The position numbers and the translations under genes were made by a program. Below, piece after piece: positions 45,070 to 57,056 of a stretch of DNA of 64,000 nucleotides. This stretch comes from Marsupella aquatica (lineage: Eukaryota; Marchantiophyta): the NCBI GenBank assembly GCA_973895155.1, contig OZ316895.1:12400001-12464000 (forward strand), written 5' to 3'. The notes beneath the pieces were generated by a model. It was not told where the DNA came from, searched no databases, and saw nothing but the letters and a program-made list of their open reading frames with translations. Position 1 is the first letter of the stretch, and each line of letters opens with the position of its first letter.

Positions 45070-48000
45070 TGGCTCATTTGCAAACACAAACTGGGCAGGC
45101 GACTATGGGCGGCCAACTATTGTCAACTGCTTAGGCAAGCGCTCAGGGTGGGAACAAATATTGACTATCAACTTGAGAAGGGTATGAGCAACGTCAATCA
45201 AGCGGCACATTTTTGGGGATGCCTGTTCGAACGGGCAATTGAGTACATTGGGACTTACGAGGACGAAGAATCGGAGAGAGTAGCTCAAGAACGGCAGAAG
45301 CTTGCCCGATTGTGGGAGCTGCAGAAAGCTGCCTTCTTAGGAGGAGAACTCATCAAGGCTGAATTCCTGTGGACGCCTACTGGCAACGAGCTAGACAACC
45401 TGTTGTTTTGCGAAGACAGAGTCATCGGCATCCGTGAAGCCATCAAACGCTACAACGACATACACTGGGAGTTGAAGGGTAGCACGGAGGGGTGGACAAA
45501 GGCAACCGTGCTAGGAGAGACATCCACGGCAGCCGAGATGAAGAGGAAGGGCAACAACAACGAAGAGGCCACCCCGGCAAAAAGAACAAGGTCGGCGGCA
45601 CCAAAGAAGCCAGCAGAAAAGGAGAGCAAGAGGCAGAGAGAAGCCGAGGAGGAGGAGGTCGACCCCATCAACGCCATTCCAACAAGAGATGACACCTGGA
45701 AAGGCTGGGCGGCGATTCTCCCCGAGGAAGTGCAATTATACTTTGCACGGGAGGAGGATGCATGCTTTACGGCTATGCAGACTCGGAAATACCAGGGCTT
45801 CATGGCCGGATCCAGCTTGGAAGCCTTCGTAAGGTTACCGTGGCTGAAGCCGGAGGTGCCGGATTCAGACTTACTAGAATTCGTGGGATCATGGGAGTCC
45901 GAGACCAATTCCACAAGGGTGTATGGGAAGGATTTCTATCTCCGCAACCTCCACCAACCCGCATATAGGAGAGATGATCAATTTCTTGCGGGTGACCATG
46001 CATTGCAACTGGCCAAGACCAGAGATCGGCAAGGCACAGGTCTATCTGGCAGAGAGGCCAGACCCAAGCCGGGACTACAATGGTTACCTCCTCACTCAAC
46101 TAAAGAAGATCTTGAAGGAGGAACAGCTGGTGATCAGCAAGGGAAGCGTGTCCCGGCTTGGCTATCACGTACCACTATTATGCCGGTATACCCGAAGTAA
46201 GACCTTTGCCCCGGTACTTCCCCTACAGGCAAGGGCACCAGAGGAGGTTCCGGAATAGAGGCCGGCAACGGAGAAACCCAACCCGCCCGACAGTCCTACA
46301 ATCGAGCAGGTGTTTAGGCCAAGGACGGAGGACTTGCCGATGCAGCAACCAGGCATGCAAAATCTGCTGAAATTGCTGGAGAAGGAAAAGAGAACGGCAA
46401 CGGCAACGGCACCAATGCAGGACACTGCTCCAGAGGTAGGCTTAAGCCGGCTTACAAGGGAAAACCCCTTTACTGGGGTCAAGGAGAGAAGGAGGCCGGA
46501 ACACGAGCCGGGAGTCCGGATGTATGTAGGAGCCTCAAGTCCCGAAGCCGAGGAGAAGCAGGCCGTAGCTCCCGGCCACGACAAGGAGAACAAGAGATCA
46601 ACACGGAAGCCGGAGGAGGAACCAAGACCGGTGAGAGGTGAAGCCGTGTTCACGACAAAACTAGGAGAACAGCGGGAGAAGTCGGTAGTCCAAGCCGAGG
46701 AGGAGGCGGTAGAGGACTACAGCAATGATGACTCCGGCTACGGGTCGGATCATCATGTTCCAAGAGTAAGGACCTGTGGCCGGTTCATCCCCACGCTCCC
46801 AAGAGTAGTTCGAGAAGACCCGAGCCAGCAGAGCAGCCCCGAGTCTCCCCCACCAGATGTCGCTCCCCCGAGCTTTGACGACATAAAACAGACGGCGCAG
46901 GAATTTCAGGAGTGAATCAGGGAGGAAGAGGAGGCAACCTTGGCTAGGGAAAAGGATTTACCAGGAGGAGAATGGCCATAAGACATCAGGCGGCTTGCAG
47001 AAAAACAAAGCATCCCTCCAGCCACAATAGAAGAGATCCGCAAGGCGGCTTGGGAACAAAGGCCGCGGTGGATGATGCCGATGACTTCTACTTCCTCCAC
47101 CTATGCTAAAAATAGAGCCATGGAGTACGGGGAAATGTGTGGAGAGCTGGCGCTCAGCATCTTTGGGGAGGAGTTGGAGCAAGGACCCTTTTTTCAGAGG
47201 GAGATGTTGGAGAAGCGCCAATTAGAAGAAGCGGTGGCTTTGGAAAGAAGCAAGAAGGATGAGGTCATCCGTCGGCTTAGGGCAAGGGAAGCCGAAATCA
47301 AAGACTTGAGGGCGGCCAAGAAAGCCCAAGATGAGCTGCGGATTAAGCGGCATGAGCTAAATATCATGCAGGGCCAATTGGATATCGCACAGTCTGATAA
47401 TCGGATTATTGAGAATAAACTAACTCGAACCCAAGGAGAGTTGGCCGATGCGATCAAGGAGCGGGAGAAGTGTAAGCGAGAGCTGAGGGATGCAGAGGAG
47501 GCCCACATAACAGCCAACAACCGGGCCATGGCGGAGACCCAGAGAAGGGAAAGGGCATTGAAGGGGGAGCTTGAGGTTATCCGTGGAGCCCTTGAGCAGA
47601 AGGAGGCGGAGTTAGGGAAATCCTATCAAGGGATTATTGCGCTGCAGCAGGAGCTTGCGTCCCCGACGGCCAGCTTCAAAGCCGACCTGCGTGAGAAGAA
47701 CAATATGCTCGATCAGACTTACGCCAAGATGAACCAGATGGAGTCTGTCATCATTGCAGAGCTCGACAAGGAGTTAAGAGCGACCCGGGAGGAGAGAGCT
47801 GCGTTTAAAGAGGAATTGGAGGAAGCCCAGAAGGAGTTGGAGGAGGCGCGCAAGGACCTGGACGAAGTGCAGGAAGAGTTGGAGGAAAACACGCGGAAGC
47901 TAGAGAACTTACAACGACGAGCCGACAACCAAACGGAGCCGCTGAAGAAACAAGCCGCAGTATTTAAGTGCTTGGCTTCATCAGGGCCAACTGAAATTGA

Positions 48001-48487
48001 GGCCACTAAGTTACCAGGAGTGGTACTGGCCGAAGGACAAGCCGCGCCATTTGCACCAGTGCCGGAAGTAAGTGGGAAGGGGAAGGGGCCAGCTGCCAAA
48101 CCAGAAAAGAAGAAGAAGCGGAAACCTTTAGGGTCAAGGACTAATACGGCTCCATAGGCCGTGGGCACCAAGGAGGTAAACCCAGCACCGACCTCAGGCA
48201 GGGTTACGGCAGAGGATCCAACTACCCTAGAAGAAAGGGATGACAAAGCCGAGGCTAGGATACTCGGTAATGAAACTGAGGTACCCAATCCGCCACTTGA
48301 GTGTGTAGGGGAGGCCATAGCCGAGGCTGATGTTGAAGCCGATGCCGATGCCGGGGGTGGACCCAGTCAGGCCGATGGAGAGTTGACTCAGTCAAGGGCA
48401 GGTAATCTGTCAGAGAACGAACCTACGGCAGTGGCTGAGGAGGAAGCATTGGGGGCGTCCACTAAGGAACAGACACCGCTGCCATGA
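45070..48487 (+). pseudogene. Retroelement additional ORF, copy 1: gag-like globular domain plus long coiled coil
   Basis: The region begins at a stop-free point at 45,070 with no clear ATG. It encodes a basic linker (KKPAEKESKRQREAEEEE), a globular domain (YFAREEDACFTAMQ, then LKPEVPDSDLLEFVGSW), a disordered middle, a ~280-residue coiled coil (about 47,100-47,960; for example KAQDELRIKRHELNIMQGQL) and an acidic tail. Compared with copy 2 it lacks ~131 bp after GTATGGGAAGGATTTCTATC (near 45,936), which shifts the frame. It also has stops at 46,256 (TAG), 46,913 (TGA, shared with copy 2), 46,979 (TAA) and 48,155 (TAG where copy 2 has CAA). It resembles plant retroelement accessory proteins downstream of pol; function is unknown. 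Confidence 0.55.
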
Positions 48488-48540
48488 CGGTGGTGGAGGG
48501 CCGCTCCTTTCAAGGAGGGCGGACATGGAGGGAGAAGGCG

Positions 48541-49420
48541 TGAGTGGGCAGGGCGGGCTCAGATCTCTAAGTTTAGGATTAGGATCAGGACCAAGAGGCG
48601 GCCCTGACACTTAGCTTAGTGGGATGGCGGTTCCATTGGTAAGAGCAACACTTGTACTCCTGCCTCGCTGTACATAGGTAGATTCAGTTAGGTAGATTCA
48701 GTTAGGTAAATTCAGTTAGGTAGATTAGGCTTATGCTGCAAAGAATTAGGCGGATCCACTACCAGGATAAGTACCTGGGCAGCGGGGAGCTCAGGGCCTC
48801 TTCTTTAGCAAGTTTTTAGTTGCACCAGCCGGGCTGGGATCAAGTAGTAAGAGAAGCTCTCGGTTAGTCATACAGTGACCCTTGTGTATATTCATGTTTC
48901 CTCATGCCTAAGAGCTGAATAGAGTTGGCCTCACGGCTTAGTTCGCAGAGCTTGTGTATGAGATGTACTGTTTGTATGGCAAGTGCATGGTATGACTCAG
49001 TCAGAAGGAGTCATTTTGCTATTTGTGTGTCGCATTAACTTGTGTGAAGAGTGCCCACATCAACTAATAGATGAAGGAAAGTAAGCAAGGGAGTGAGAGT
49101 TGGATGTGTCGAGCTGAGAGAGGTCTTAGCGGCTTAACCAAGCCTATTGGGGATCATTCCGGTGGCGGAATCCAAATATACCTAACAAGAAGGAGGGGAA
49201 GACAAGGGAAGGCCTAGATTAGGCCGGCTACGTATCTCATGACCCGATGAAGGATCTGTCCAGTATATGTGTGTAAAATGTTAATAGTAGTAGTAGAAGG
49301 AGGTTAGCAGCGTCCCATGCCACTAAGCCACGAAAACGGCCTCACCAAGCGCAAAACCTGCGGGAATCGGCTTGTGAAGGGGGGTTTCTGGGGTTTAGGG
49401 AGCCATGGAACGCACCACAA
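48541..49420 (+). mobile_element. LTR-like tail of copy 1 (3' end truncated)
   Basis: It starts TGAGTGGGCAGGGC right after a purine-rich GGAGGGAGAAGGCG and matches the 52,420-53,279 tail. It contains a triple 14-bp repeat GTAGATTCAGTTAG. The final GAAACTCA present in copy 2 is missing. No gene is contained. Confidence 0.55.
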
Positions 49421-52365
49421 GGTCGACCCCGTCAATGCCATTCCAACAAGAGATGACACCTGGAAAGGCTGGGCGGTGACCCTCCCCGAGGAAGTGCAAT
49501 TACACTTTGCGCGGGAAGAGGATGCATGCTTACGGCTATGCAGACTCATAAATACCAGGGCTTCATGGCCGGATCCGGCTTGGAAGCATGCGTAAAGTTA
49601 CCATGGCTGAAGCCGGAGGTATCGGATTCAGACTTACTAGAATTCGTGGGATCATGGGAGCCCGAGACCAATTCCACAAGGGTGTATGGGAAGGATTTCT
49701 ATCTCACTCCCTGGGTGATTTCCGAAGTGTTTGGCTTGCCGATGGGCAATAAGACCAAAGTAGATACCAGGAAGACCTTGCCAGACAAGGAGTTCCGGTT
49801 GTTTCAATGGCCATCAACAAAGAATGGCTTCTTCCGAAACACCTGCACCAACCCGCACATAGGAGAAATGGTCGATTTCTTGCGGGTGACCATGCATTGT
49901 AACTTGCCGAGGGCAGCGATCGGCAAGGCACAGGTCTATCTGGGGGAGAGGCCAGACCCAAGCCGAGACTACAACGGGTACCTCCTCACCCAACTAAAGA
50001 AGATCTTGAAGGAGGAACAACTGGTGATCGGCATGTGAAGCGTGTCCCGGCTTGGTTATCACATGCCGTTGTTGTGCCGGTATGCCCAAAGCCAGATATT
50101 CGCCCCGGTACTGCCCCTGCAGGCAAGAGCACCAGAGGAGGTTTCGGAACCAAGGCCGGCAACAGAGAAACCAATCCAGCCCGACAGTCCTACAATCGAG
50201 CAGGTATTTAGGCCGAGGAAGGAGGACTTGCCGATGCAGCAACCAGGCATGCAGAATCTGCTGAAATTACTGGAGAAGGAAAAGAGAACAGCAGCGGCAA
50301 CGGGGCCAATACAGAATACTGCTTCCGAAGTCGGCCTTAGCCAACTTACCAGGGAAAACCCCTTTACCAGGGCCAAGGAGAGAAGGAGGCCGGAACACGA
50401 GCCGAGAGTCCGAATGTATGTAGGAGCTTCAAGTCCCGAAGCCGAGGAGAAGCAACCCGAGGCCCCTGGTCACGACAGGGAGAAGATGAGATCAACGTGG
50501 AAGCCGGAGGAACCAGGACCCGTGATCTGTGGGGTTGTGTTCACGGCAGGACCAGGACAGCAGCTGGGGGAGCCGGTAGTCCAAGCCGAGGAGGAGGCGG
50601 TAGAAGGCTACGACAATGATGACTCCGACTACGGGTCGGACCATCATGTTCCAGGAATAAGGACCTGTGGCAGGTTCATCCCCACTCTTCCAAGAGTAGT
50701 TCGAGGGGACCCGACCCAGCAGAGCAGCCCCGAATCTCCCCCACCAGATGTCGCTCCCCCGAGTTTTGACGGCATAAAATAGACGGCACAGGAGTTTCAA
50801 GAATGACGCAGGGAGGAAGAGGAGGCAGCCTTGGCAAGGGAGAAGGATTTACCAGGAGGAGAATGGCCAGAGGACATCTGGCGGCTTGCAGAAAAATGAA
50901 GCAGCCCGCCAGCCATGATAGAAGAAATTTGCAAGGCTGCCTGGGAACAAAGGCCGCGGTGGATGATGCCGATGACTTTTGCTCACTCCGCCTATGCTAA
51001 AGAACGAGCCATGGAGTACGGGAAGATGTGTGGGGAACTTCCACTCGACATCTTTGGGGAGGAGTTGGAGCAGGGACCTTTTTTGCAGACAGAAATGTTG
51101 GAGAAGCACCGATTAGAAGAAGCGGTGGCTTTGGAAAGAAGCAAGAAGGACGAGGTCATCCGTCGGCTTAGGGCAAAGGAAGCCGAGGTAGAAGACCTGA
51201 AGGCGTCCAAGAAAGCCCAAGATGAGCTATGGATTAAGCGGCATGAGCTCAACATCATGCAAGGGCAATTGGATACCGCGCAGTCTGATAATCAGATTAT
51301 CAAGGATAAACTTACTCGGACCCAATGTGATCTGGCCGATTTGATCAAGGAGAAGGAGAAGTGGAAGCGAGAGCTGAGAGACGCATAGGAGGCCCACATA
51401 GCAGCCAACAATCGGGCCATGGCGGAAACTCAGAGAAGGGAAAGGGCGTTGAAGGGGGAACTCGAGGATATCCACGGAGCCCTTGAGCAGAAGGAGGCCG
51501 CGTTAGGGAAATCCTATCAGGCGATTATCATGCTGCGGCAGGAGCTCGCATCCATGACGGCCAGCTTCAAGGCCGACCTCCGCGAGAAAGACGACCAGCT
51601 CGACCAGACTTATGCCAAGATGAATAAAATGGAGTCTGAGGTCGTTACGGAGCTTGACAAGGAGCTGAGAGCAACCCAGGAGGAGAGGGCGACCTTAAAG
51701 AAGGAATTGGAGGAAGCCCAGAAGGAGCGGGAGGAGGCGTGCAAGGACCTGGATGAATTGCAGGAGGAGTTGGAGGAAAGCACGCAGAAGATGGAAAACT
51801 TACAGCGGCGAGCCGACAACCAAACGGAGCGGTTGAAGAAACAGGCCGCAGTATTTAAGTGCTTGGCTTCCTCAGGACCAACTCCAATTGGGGAAACCAA
51901 GTTACCTGGTGTAGTACTGGTCGAAGGACAAGCCAAGACACTCGCACCGGTGCCGGAGGTAAGTGGCAAGGGGAAGGGGCCAGCTGCCAAACCAAAGAAG
52001 AAGAAGAAGCGGAAATCTTCTGGGTCAGGGAGTAATACGGCTCCTCAAGCCATCGTGACCAAGGAGATAAACCCAACACCAACCTCAGGCAGGGTCACGG
52101 TAGAGGATCCAACTGCCCTAGAAGGCGAGGATGATGAAGCCGGGGCCAGGATACTTGGTGATGAAGCCGGGGTACCGGATCCATCACTAGAACATGTCGG
52201 GGAGGCCGTGGCCGATGCTGAGGCCGAAGCCGAGGATGGACCCAGTCAGGCCGATGGAGAGTTGACTCGGTCAAGAGCAGGTAATCTGTCAGAGGACGGA
52301 CCTACGGTAGTGGCTGCGGAGGAAGTGTTGGGGGCGTCCATTGAGGACCAGACACCGCTGCCATG
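49421..52365 (+). pseudogene. Retroelement additional ORF, copy 2
   Basis: This copy starts inside the ORF (its first codons read VDPVNAIPTRDD) and has no start of its own. A one-base loss near 49,530 shifts the frame. It then keeps the segment missing from copy 1 (FYLTPWVISEVFGLPMGNK through KNGFFRNTCTNPHIG), followed by FLRVTMHCNLPRAAIGKAQV. Stops occur at 50,036 (TGA for GGA), 50,780 (TAG where copy 1 has CAG), about 50,803 (TGA, shared), about 50,898 (TGA for CAA) and 51,386 (TAG for GAG). The coiled coil (about 51,000-51,850) and the acidic tail to 52,365 are otherwise open. Confidence 0.55.
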
Positions 52366-52419
52366 ATGGTGGTGGAGGGCCGCTCCTTTCAAGGAGGGCG
52401 GACGTGGAGGGAGGAGGCG

Positions 52420-53279
52420 TGAGTGGGCAGGGCGAGCTCAGATCTCCAAGTTTAGAATTAGGATCAGGACCAAAGGGCAGCCCTGACACTTAGCTTAGTG
52501 GGATTGTGAATCCACTGGTAAGAGCAACACTTGTGCTCCTGCCTTGCTGTACATAGGTAGATTATAGTTAGGTAGATTAGGCTTACGCTGCAAGGAATTA
52601 GGCGGATCCACTACCAGGACAAGTACCTGGGCAGCGGGGAGTTCAGGGCCTTCTTCCTTAGCAAGTTTTTAGTGCATCAGCAGGGCTGGGATCAAGTAGT
52701 TAAAGAAGCTCTCAGTTAGTTATATTGTGATCCTTGTGTATATTCATGTTTCCTCATACCTAAGAAATGAATAGAGTTGGCCTCACGACTTAGTTCGCAG
52801 ATCTTGTATATGAGAAGTACTGTTTGTATGGCAAGTGCATGGTATAACTCAGTCAGAAGGAGTCATTTTGCTATTTGTGTGTCGCATTAACTTGTTTGAA
52901 GATTGCCCACATCAACAAAGAAGGGAGTAAGCAAGGTAGTAGAGTTGGATGTGTCGAGCTGAGAGAGGTCTTAGCGGCTTACCCAAGCCAATTGGGGATC
53001 ATTCCGGCGGCGGAATCCAAACATACCTAAAGGAAAACCGAGAGAGGAGGACAAGGGAAGGCCGAGAATAGGTCGGCTACGTATCTCATGACCCGATGAA
53101 GGATCTGTCCAATATATGTGAGTAAAATGTTAATAGCAATAGTAGTAGAAGGAAGTTAGCAGCGTCCCATGCCGCTAAGCCGCGAAATCGGCCTCGCCAA
53201 GAGCGAAACCTGCGGGAATCTGCTTGAGCAGAGGGGTTTCTTGGGTTTAGGGAGCCATGAGACGCACCACAGAAACTCA
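52420..53279 (+). mobile_element. 3' LTR-like sequence, 860 bp, TGAGT...ACTCA
   Basis: It starts TGAGT and ends ACTCA, perfect 5-bp inverted ends, and is preceded by a purine tract GTGGAGGGAGGAGGCG (52,404-52,419) that would serve as polypurine primer. A diverged partner lies at 48,541-49,420. No matching 5' LTR was seen upstream of the pol block, so the element is probably 5'-truncated. Confidence 0.6.
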
Positions 53280-53756
53280 CCTAAGGGTTTTTCCGTGTAC
53301 AAATGACCCATGCATTGAATGTGAGTACAGTATGATTATTTGGATGCCATACAATGATCTGTTCATTGTGTTTGCCTAAAATGGACTTCAGAACAATAAA
53401 TTTACAACTGACTTCGAACCATTCGAACCATTCTTTATCCTGACATGACATTTCCGAACTCAAAAGGTCTCCAGGAAAAAAAGAGCAGCCCGGTATCGCT
53501 TTACTCAAAATTGCTCAAATTATAGGGAGCTTACAAAATTGACACATAGTGTCATAGTTCCAATAGATTATGCTCTCCTACTATTGAGAGTAGTCAACTA
53601 CTGATCGAGGATCGACTACTAAGGATCGAGTACTGAGTATGAACGTCTCAGTCTTGACTATTGAGGATCGACTACTGAGGTTTGGCTACCATCGAGCTAC
53701 CATATTTGCCCTTACAAACTTGCTACGTACTGGCCCGAGCTCCACTATTGACTACT
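53280..53756. other. Right arm of the TIR element resumes; no gene
   Basis: This stretch follows the retroelement's ACTCA end. It contains several GATCGACTACT(A/G)AGGATCGA-like repeats at 53,595-53,680. Confidence 0.35.
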
Positions 53757-54137
53757 TTAGGGTGAGGGATACTTCCATCTATACTCATTGTATAGCATCC
53801 CATCCCCAGAGCTACCATCGCTATCATGTTGACCTTCCCGAGCTTCCTTCTCTCGCTCCAGTTCCATGTCCCGAGCACGAGTTGCTCTCTTCCTCTTACA
53901 AACCCATTTTTGTCGGGATGTGAACTTGAGGGGTTGTGGTGCGGGTGAGCTTGTAATCTCCTTGGCATCATCAATCTTGATACCAATGTTTGATCCATGT
54001 TTGGGGGACTCTGTAGAGTCAGACGAAATTTTGATCACCTCCTTCCCACCATTGCGGACTACATGTACCTGCTTAGGAATGCTGGCAACACCAGCTTTTG
54101 TGCGAGCTTCAGCACCCTGTGTACTTTTCGAAGGCAT
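53757..54137 (-). CDS. Small basic nuclear-type protein of the TIR element
   Basis: ATG at 54,137 starts 126 codons to TGA/TAA at 53,757. It is Ser/Lys-rich with a dense basic patch, RQKWVCKRKRATRARD, that could be a nuclear localisation signal, and then an acidic end. It lies on the same strand as, and downstream of, the interrupted gene at 54,945-56,679. No family recognised; it may be part of the same transposon gene set or a chance frame. Confidence 0.35.
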   Translation of the reverse strand: MPSKSTQGAEARTKAGVASIPKQVHVVRNGGKEVIKISSDSTESPKHGSNIGIKIDDAKEITSSPAPQPLKFTSRQKWVCKRKRATRARDMELEREKEAREGQHDSDGSSGDGMLYNEYRWKYPSP

Positions 54138-54944
54138 TGCTCCTACACAACTCGAACACAATCCTGCACAATTGGAGCAAGCAGGATGTCAATGCGGACC
54201 ATGAACGCAACATTGCATTGATAAGGACCACAAGTAAACCTTCACCGTGGAAGTTAGCACAAGCAACGCATTGTCTGGAAAAGCAAAACCTGGCTAGAAA
54301 CGTCGATAGAATCCCGTTGGAAGCAAAGCAATGAGAGCACCGTAGTTCACGGTCCCACTTCAAAATTTTGAGCTCCCCTGTCAAATGAAGTGTGTGGCCG
54401 AGAGTGGAGGTAACATAAGCGCCACCTCCTTGCATCCAATCCTCATGATGAGCCGAGCATTAATGAAACCTGTCTCATGGGAACAAAGTACCACGTAAAG
54501 GGCTCACTCATGTGAGCTCAAAGTGTCACATGAAAAAATGCGCTACACAGAAACTGAGGTCAATTGTCTGTACTCCTCCATGATTACAATGACGTGACTT
54601 GCCGTTGATGGATATTGACATATACCAGTGAGCAATAAATCAAATGAGGTGAGTAAGCCAAAAAATTCCAAAGACGCTTAATGTGCATTCAAATATTTTC
54701 CAAAGCATGCCTTTGACTCATTCAGAACTGACTAATGGAAGCTTAAACCATTGAATTCACACCATGAAACCACTCAATCATACCCATTCAAAACAGCTGA
54801 ATTTTTATTGGTGAAATTTTCAGCAAGGTACTGAACGTACTTTATACAAAAATTGCCCAAGTACCGAAGGAGAAAAGTAATACTCTATTAATAATATGAA
54901 TACTACTCATGAACATTAGAAGTTTCACCATGTCTACTACTAGC
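54138..54944. other. No gene seen in the right arm
   Basis: The spacer between two minus-strand genes of the TIR element holds only short frames. Confidence 0.35.
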
Positions 54945-56679
54945 TCATTGGGCCGGAGGCTGATCAACATCATCAATGACCTTCATCAAGCCTAGAATCT
55001 GCTCTTCCGATTTATCTGAGCGAAACAGCTGTAGTAACAATTGAGTCTTACGTTCAGCTCTGATCACTGACATTTGATGTTCTCTCTCCACCACAGCTCT
55101 TTTCACTAATTCTGCGTCAACTCGAAGGCCATGTCTCCTAGCAAAACGCTCCCTCCGTTCTGCTTCTACAGCTGCTTCCATCCGAGCTTCTCGCCTATCT
55201 CTCAATTCTGCCTCCTTCCACTTTCTTTTGGACTCAACCATTGATCTCATGTAATTAGCTTTTTGATACAACTTCTCAGAATAGACAGCAGCCATGTTTG
55301 TCTTAGATGAAGAGACTGAGATTGGAGGAGCTCTGTTTCTAGGTGGGGGGTTTTGCCTATGCCGTCCCCCAGCACGAGATGGGATTTGGGCCGGGGTGGG
55401 TGCAGGAGGTGGGGGGGGCAGAGTGTGAAGGAGCAGCATTGGCAGGACTTGGGCAAGCATCAGGTGCAAGAAAATTGCGTGAAGTAGCAGCAGGATGTCC
55501 ATCATGGACAGATGGAGCAGGAATACTATGAGGAGGCAGTTATGGGCCATCAGCTGTAGTCCATGCAAAGCTATCTGTTGTGGCTTGACTAAGGTCATCC
55601 TCATAGTTTTCATTCACAAGATCAGTGTAGGTTGGATATTCATTCCAGTTCAGCTCGGTTGCCTCCACCTCTCCATCGCTCTCTGCAAACCATAATTAGA
55701 AATTGGTTTAAACAAAAGAACTACAAAATATGTCCACTCAGAAGCAATGTACATACGAACAACAGCTCATACCACTTAGAGTTTCCGTTGCAGTGTATTG
55801 AGCCTGAATTTCTTCATCGAGGTTCACTGGGTGGCCATCTGGTACTGCCTCGGTTGGTTGCACAGAAACATCAATACAATCAGGGCCCATTCCAAAAGAT
55901 CCAATTGCAGCAGGTGCTACGTTTGGTCGATCACCATACAAGGCATGCATCCTCTCAAAATGGGGGCACGCCTTGTTCAACTTGTCCTCAATGGACATTC
56001 CTGCAGCAATCTCAGCTTCGTTGAGCCCTCCCCCACTGTCTGTCTTCAATGCAAGCGCCTCTTTGAATCGCTTAACATATCTCTTGTATCTCTTCCGAAG
56101 ATTATCCCCTGTAGTAATCGCCATAGGAAACCCTTGTGCTTGCAGAACTACAAGCATCTGCTTGAAAGTAGTCTTCTTGGTTGGGCATTTCCCGTTGATC
56201 CTGGTACGATTAGTGCTTCCATGGAGCTGCGCAAAATTGTCAGGATTTTCCAGCCAATCAAGGATCTTGCTATAATCTTCAACCCTCAATCAAACCTTGT
56301 CTCCAGGGAGCAGATACGTGCTCCTTGCTGGAGCTGGGGTAGATTGAACTGGACGCGGAGGATTGAAGGGCCTTTGATTTGCTCGCACATTTGCCATCTC
56401 GCGATTGACAGGAACAACAACTATCGATGGTGGAATTTCGATTGAAACAGGAATTTCAGTAGCTTCCTGCACAGAGCACCTAGCGTCCTCTCTAGCACCC
56501 TCAGACAAAGCGTTGACAATGGGCCCAGAAATGATCGATGGGGAAACTTTGATTGAGACCAAAATTTCAGCAGCTTGCTGCACAGAGCGCCCAACTCCCT
56601 GAGACAAAGTTGCAAGAATTGGCCCGGAAAGAATCCCTCCTAGAGCAATCGGCCCGATCTGTGGCGGACACTCCCCCAT
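54945..56679 (-). pseudogene. Accessory (DNA-binding-type) gene of the TIR element, two exons, broken
   Basis: From ATG 56,679 (MGECPPQIGPIALGG) the frame runs to a donor at 55,773, interrupted by TGA at 56,290-56,292 (CGA to TGA). The globular part reads RVEDYSKILDWLENPDNFAQ, then GKCPTKKTTFKQMLVVLQAQ and GDNLRKRYKRYVKRFKEAL, a helical basic region like a Myb/SANT or similar DNA-binding module. GTATGA/TTTGCAG splice sites join AGT G|AG AGC in phase to exon 2 (55,682-54,945). Exon 2 has a TAA near 55,543 and needs a one-base shift in an eight-C run near 55,415. It ends in a charged coiled coil (KRKWKEAELRDRREARMEAA). This is probably the Harbinger-type partner gene, now dead. Confidence 0.5.
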
Positions 56680-57036
56680 TTTTCTCGAAACCAATGACGG
56701 TGTGTTGAAGAATTGGGGGGAACGAAGATTCAAAAAACTTCCCAGCCGAGCTTGAAATCGCAAAACTACACTACATTTTGGAACTTCAGTCGTAGTTTCT
56801 CATATAATTTGGGACCCGGGAGACGATAAAGCGGTAGTCACACTTGGCGGAAGATTCGGGCCAAACGACGAATATTGAGCAGGGTGTTACGTCCATTTGG
56901 ACGGCCCGTTATGACTTCCCGCACAGTTACCGTCGGTCGTAAAATTTACCCCCCAAGCCATAAACGCACTTTAGACACATTCGGTAATGACTATTACGGA
57001 ATACAGTACCTGGCTGCCCATGTGGGGTAGGATAAC

Positions 57037-57056
57037 TCTCATATTTGAGACGCCCT
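57037..57056 (-). repeat. Right terminal inverted repeat
   Basis: Perfect reverse complement of 35,993-36,012; followed by ATT at 57,057-57,059. Confidence 0.85.

Larger units (their letters stand above)
45657..53279 (+). repeat. Tandem duplication of the retroelement 3' half
   Basis: Copy 1 (45,657-49,420) and copy 2 (49,421-53,279) align from GGTCGACCCC to the shared end CGCACCACA. They are alike over their whole length by eye at roughly nine bases in ten. Copy 1 lacks ~131 bp and the last ~10 bp of the tail. Each contains the additional ORF and an LTR-like tail. The duplication joins the LTR end of copy 1 directly to the middle of the ORF of copy 2. Confidence 0.85.
35993..57056. mobile_element. 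21-kb terminal-inverted-repeat element (Harbinger-like) interrupted by retroelements
   Basis: AGGGCGTCTCAAATATGAGA at 35,993-36,012 is matched perfectly by its reverse complement at 57,037-57,056. ATT flanks both outer ends (35,990-35,992 and 57,057-57,059), consistent with a 3-bp target duplication. If the repeat is read from GGGCG instead, the flanks are TTA and TAT. A GGG-type terminus plus a 3-bp duplication fits PIF/Harbinger. The right arm (53,280-57,056) holds accessory-type genes on the minus strand; the left arm (36,013 to somewhere before 38,018) is non-coding; the middle is a retroelement block. No transposase of this element remains visible, so it was probably lost or displaced. 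The superfamily call is inference. Confidence 0.7.

Noticed and set aside
47194-48318. Long minus-strand frames opposite the coiled-coil ORF
   Set aside because: They are mirror frames of a repetitive Glu/Lys-rich coding region.
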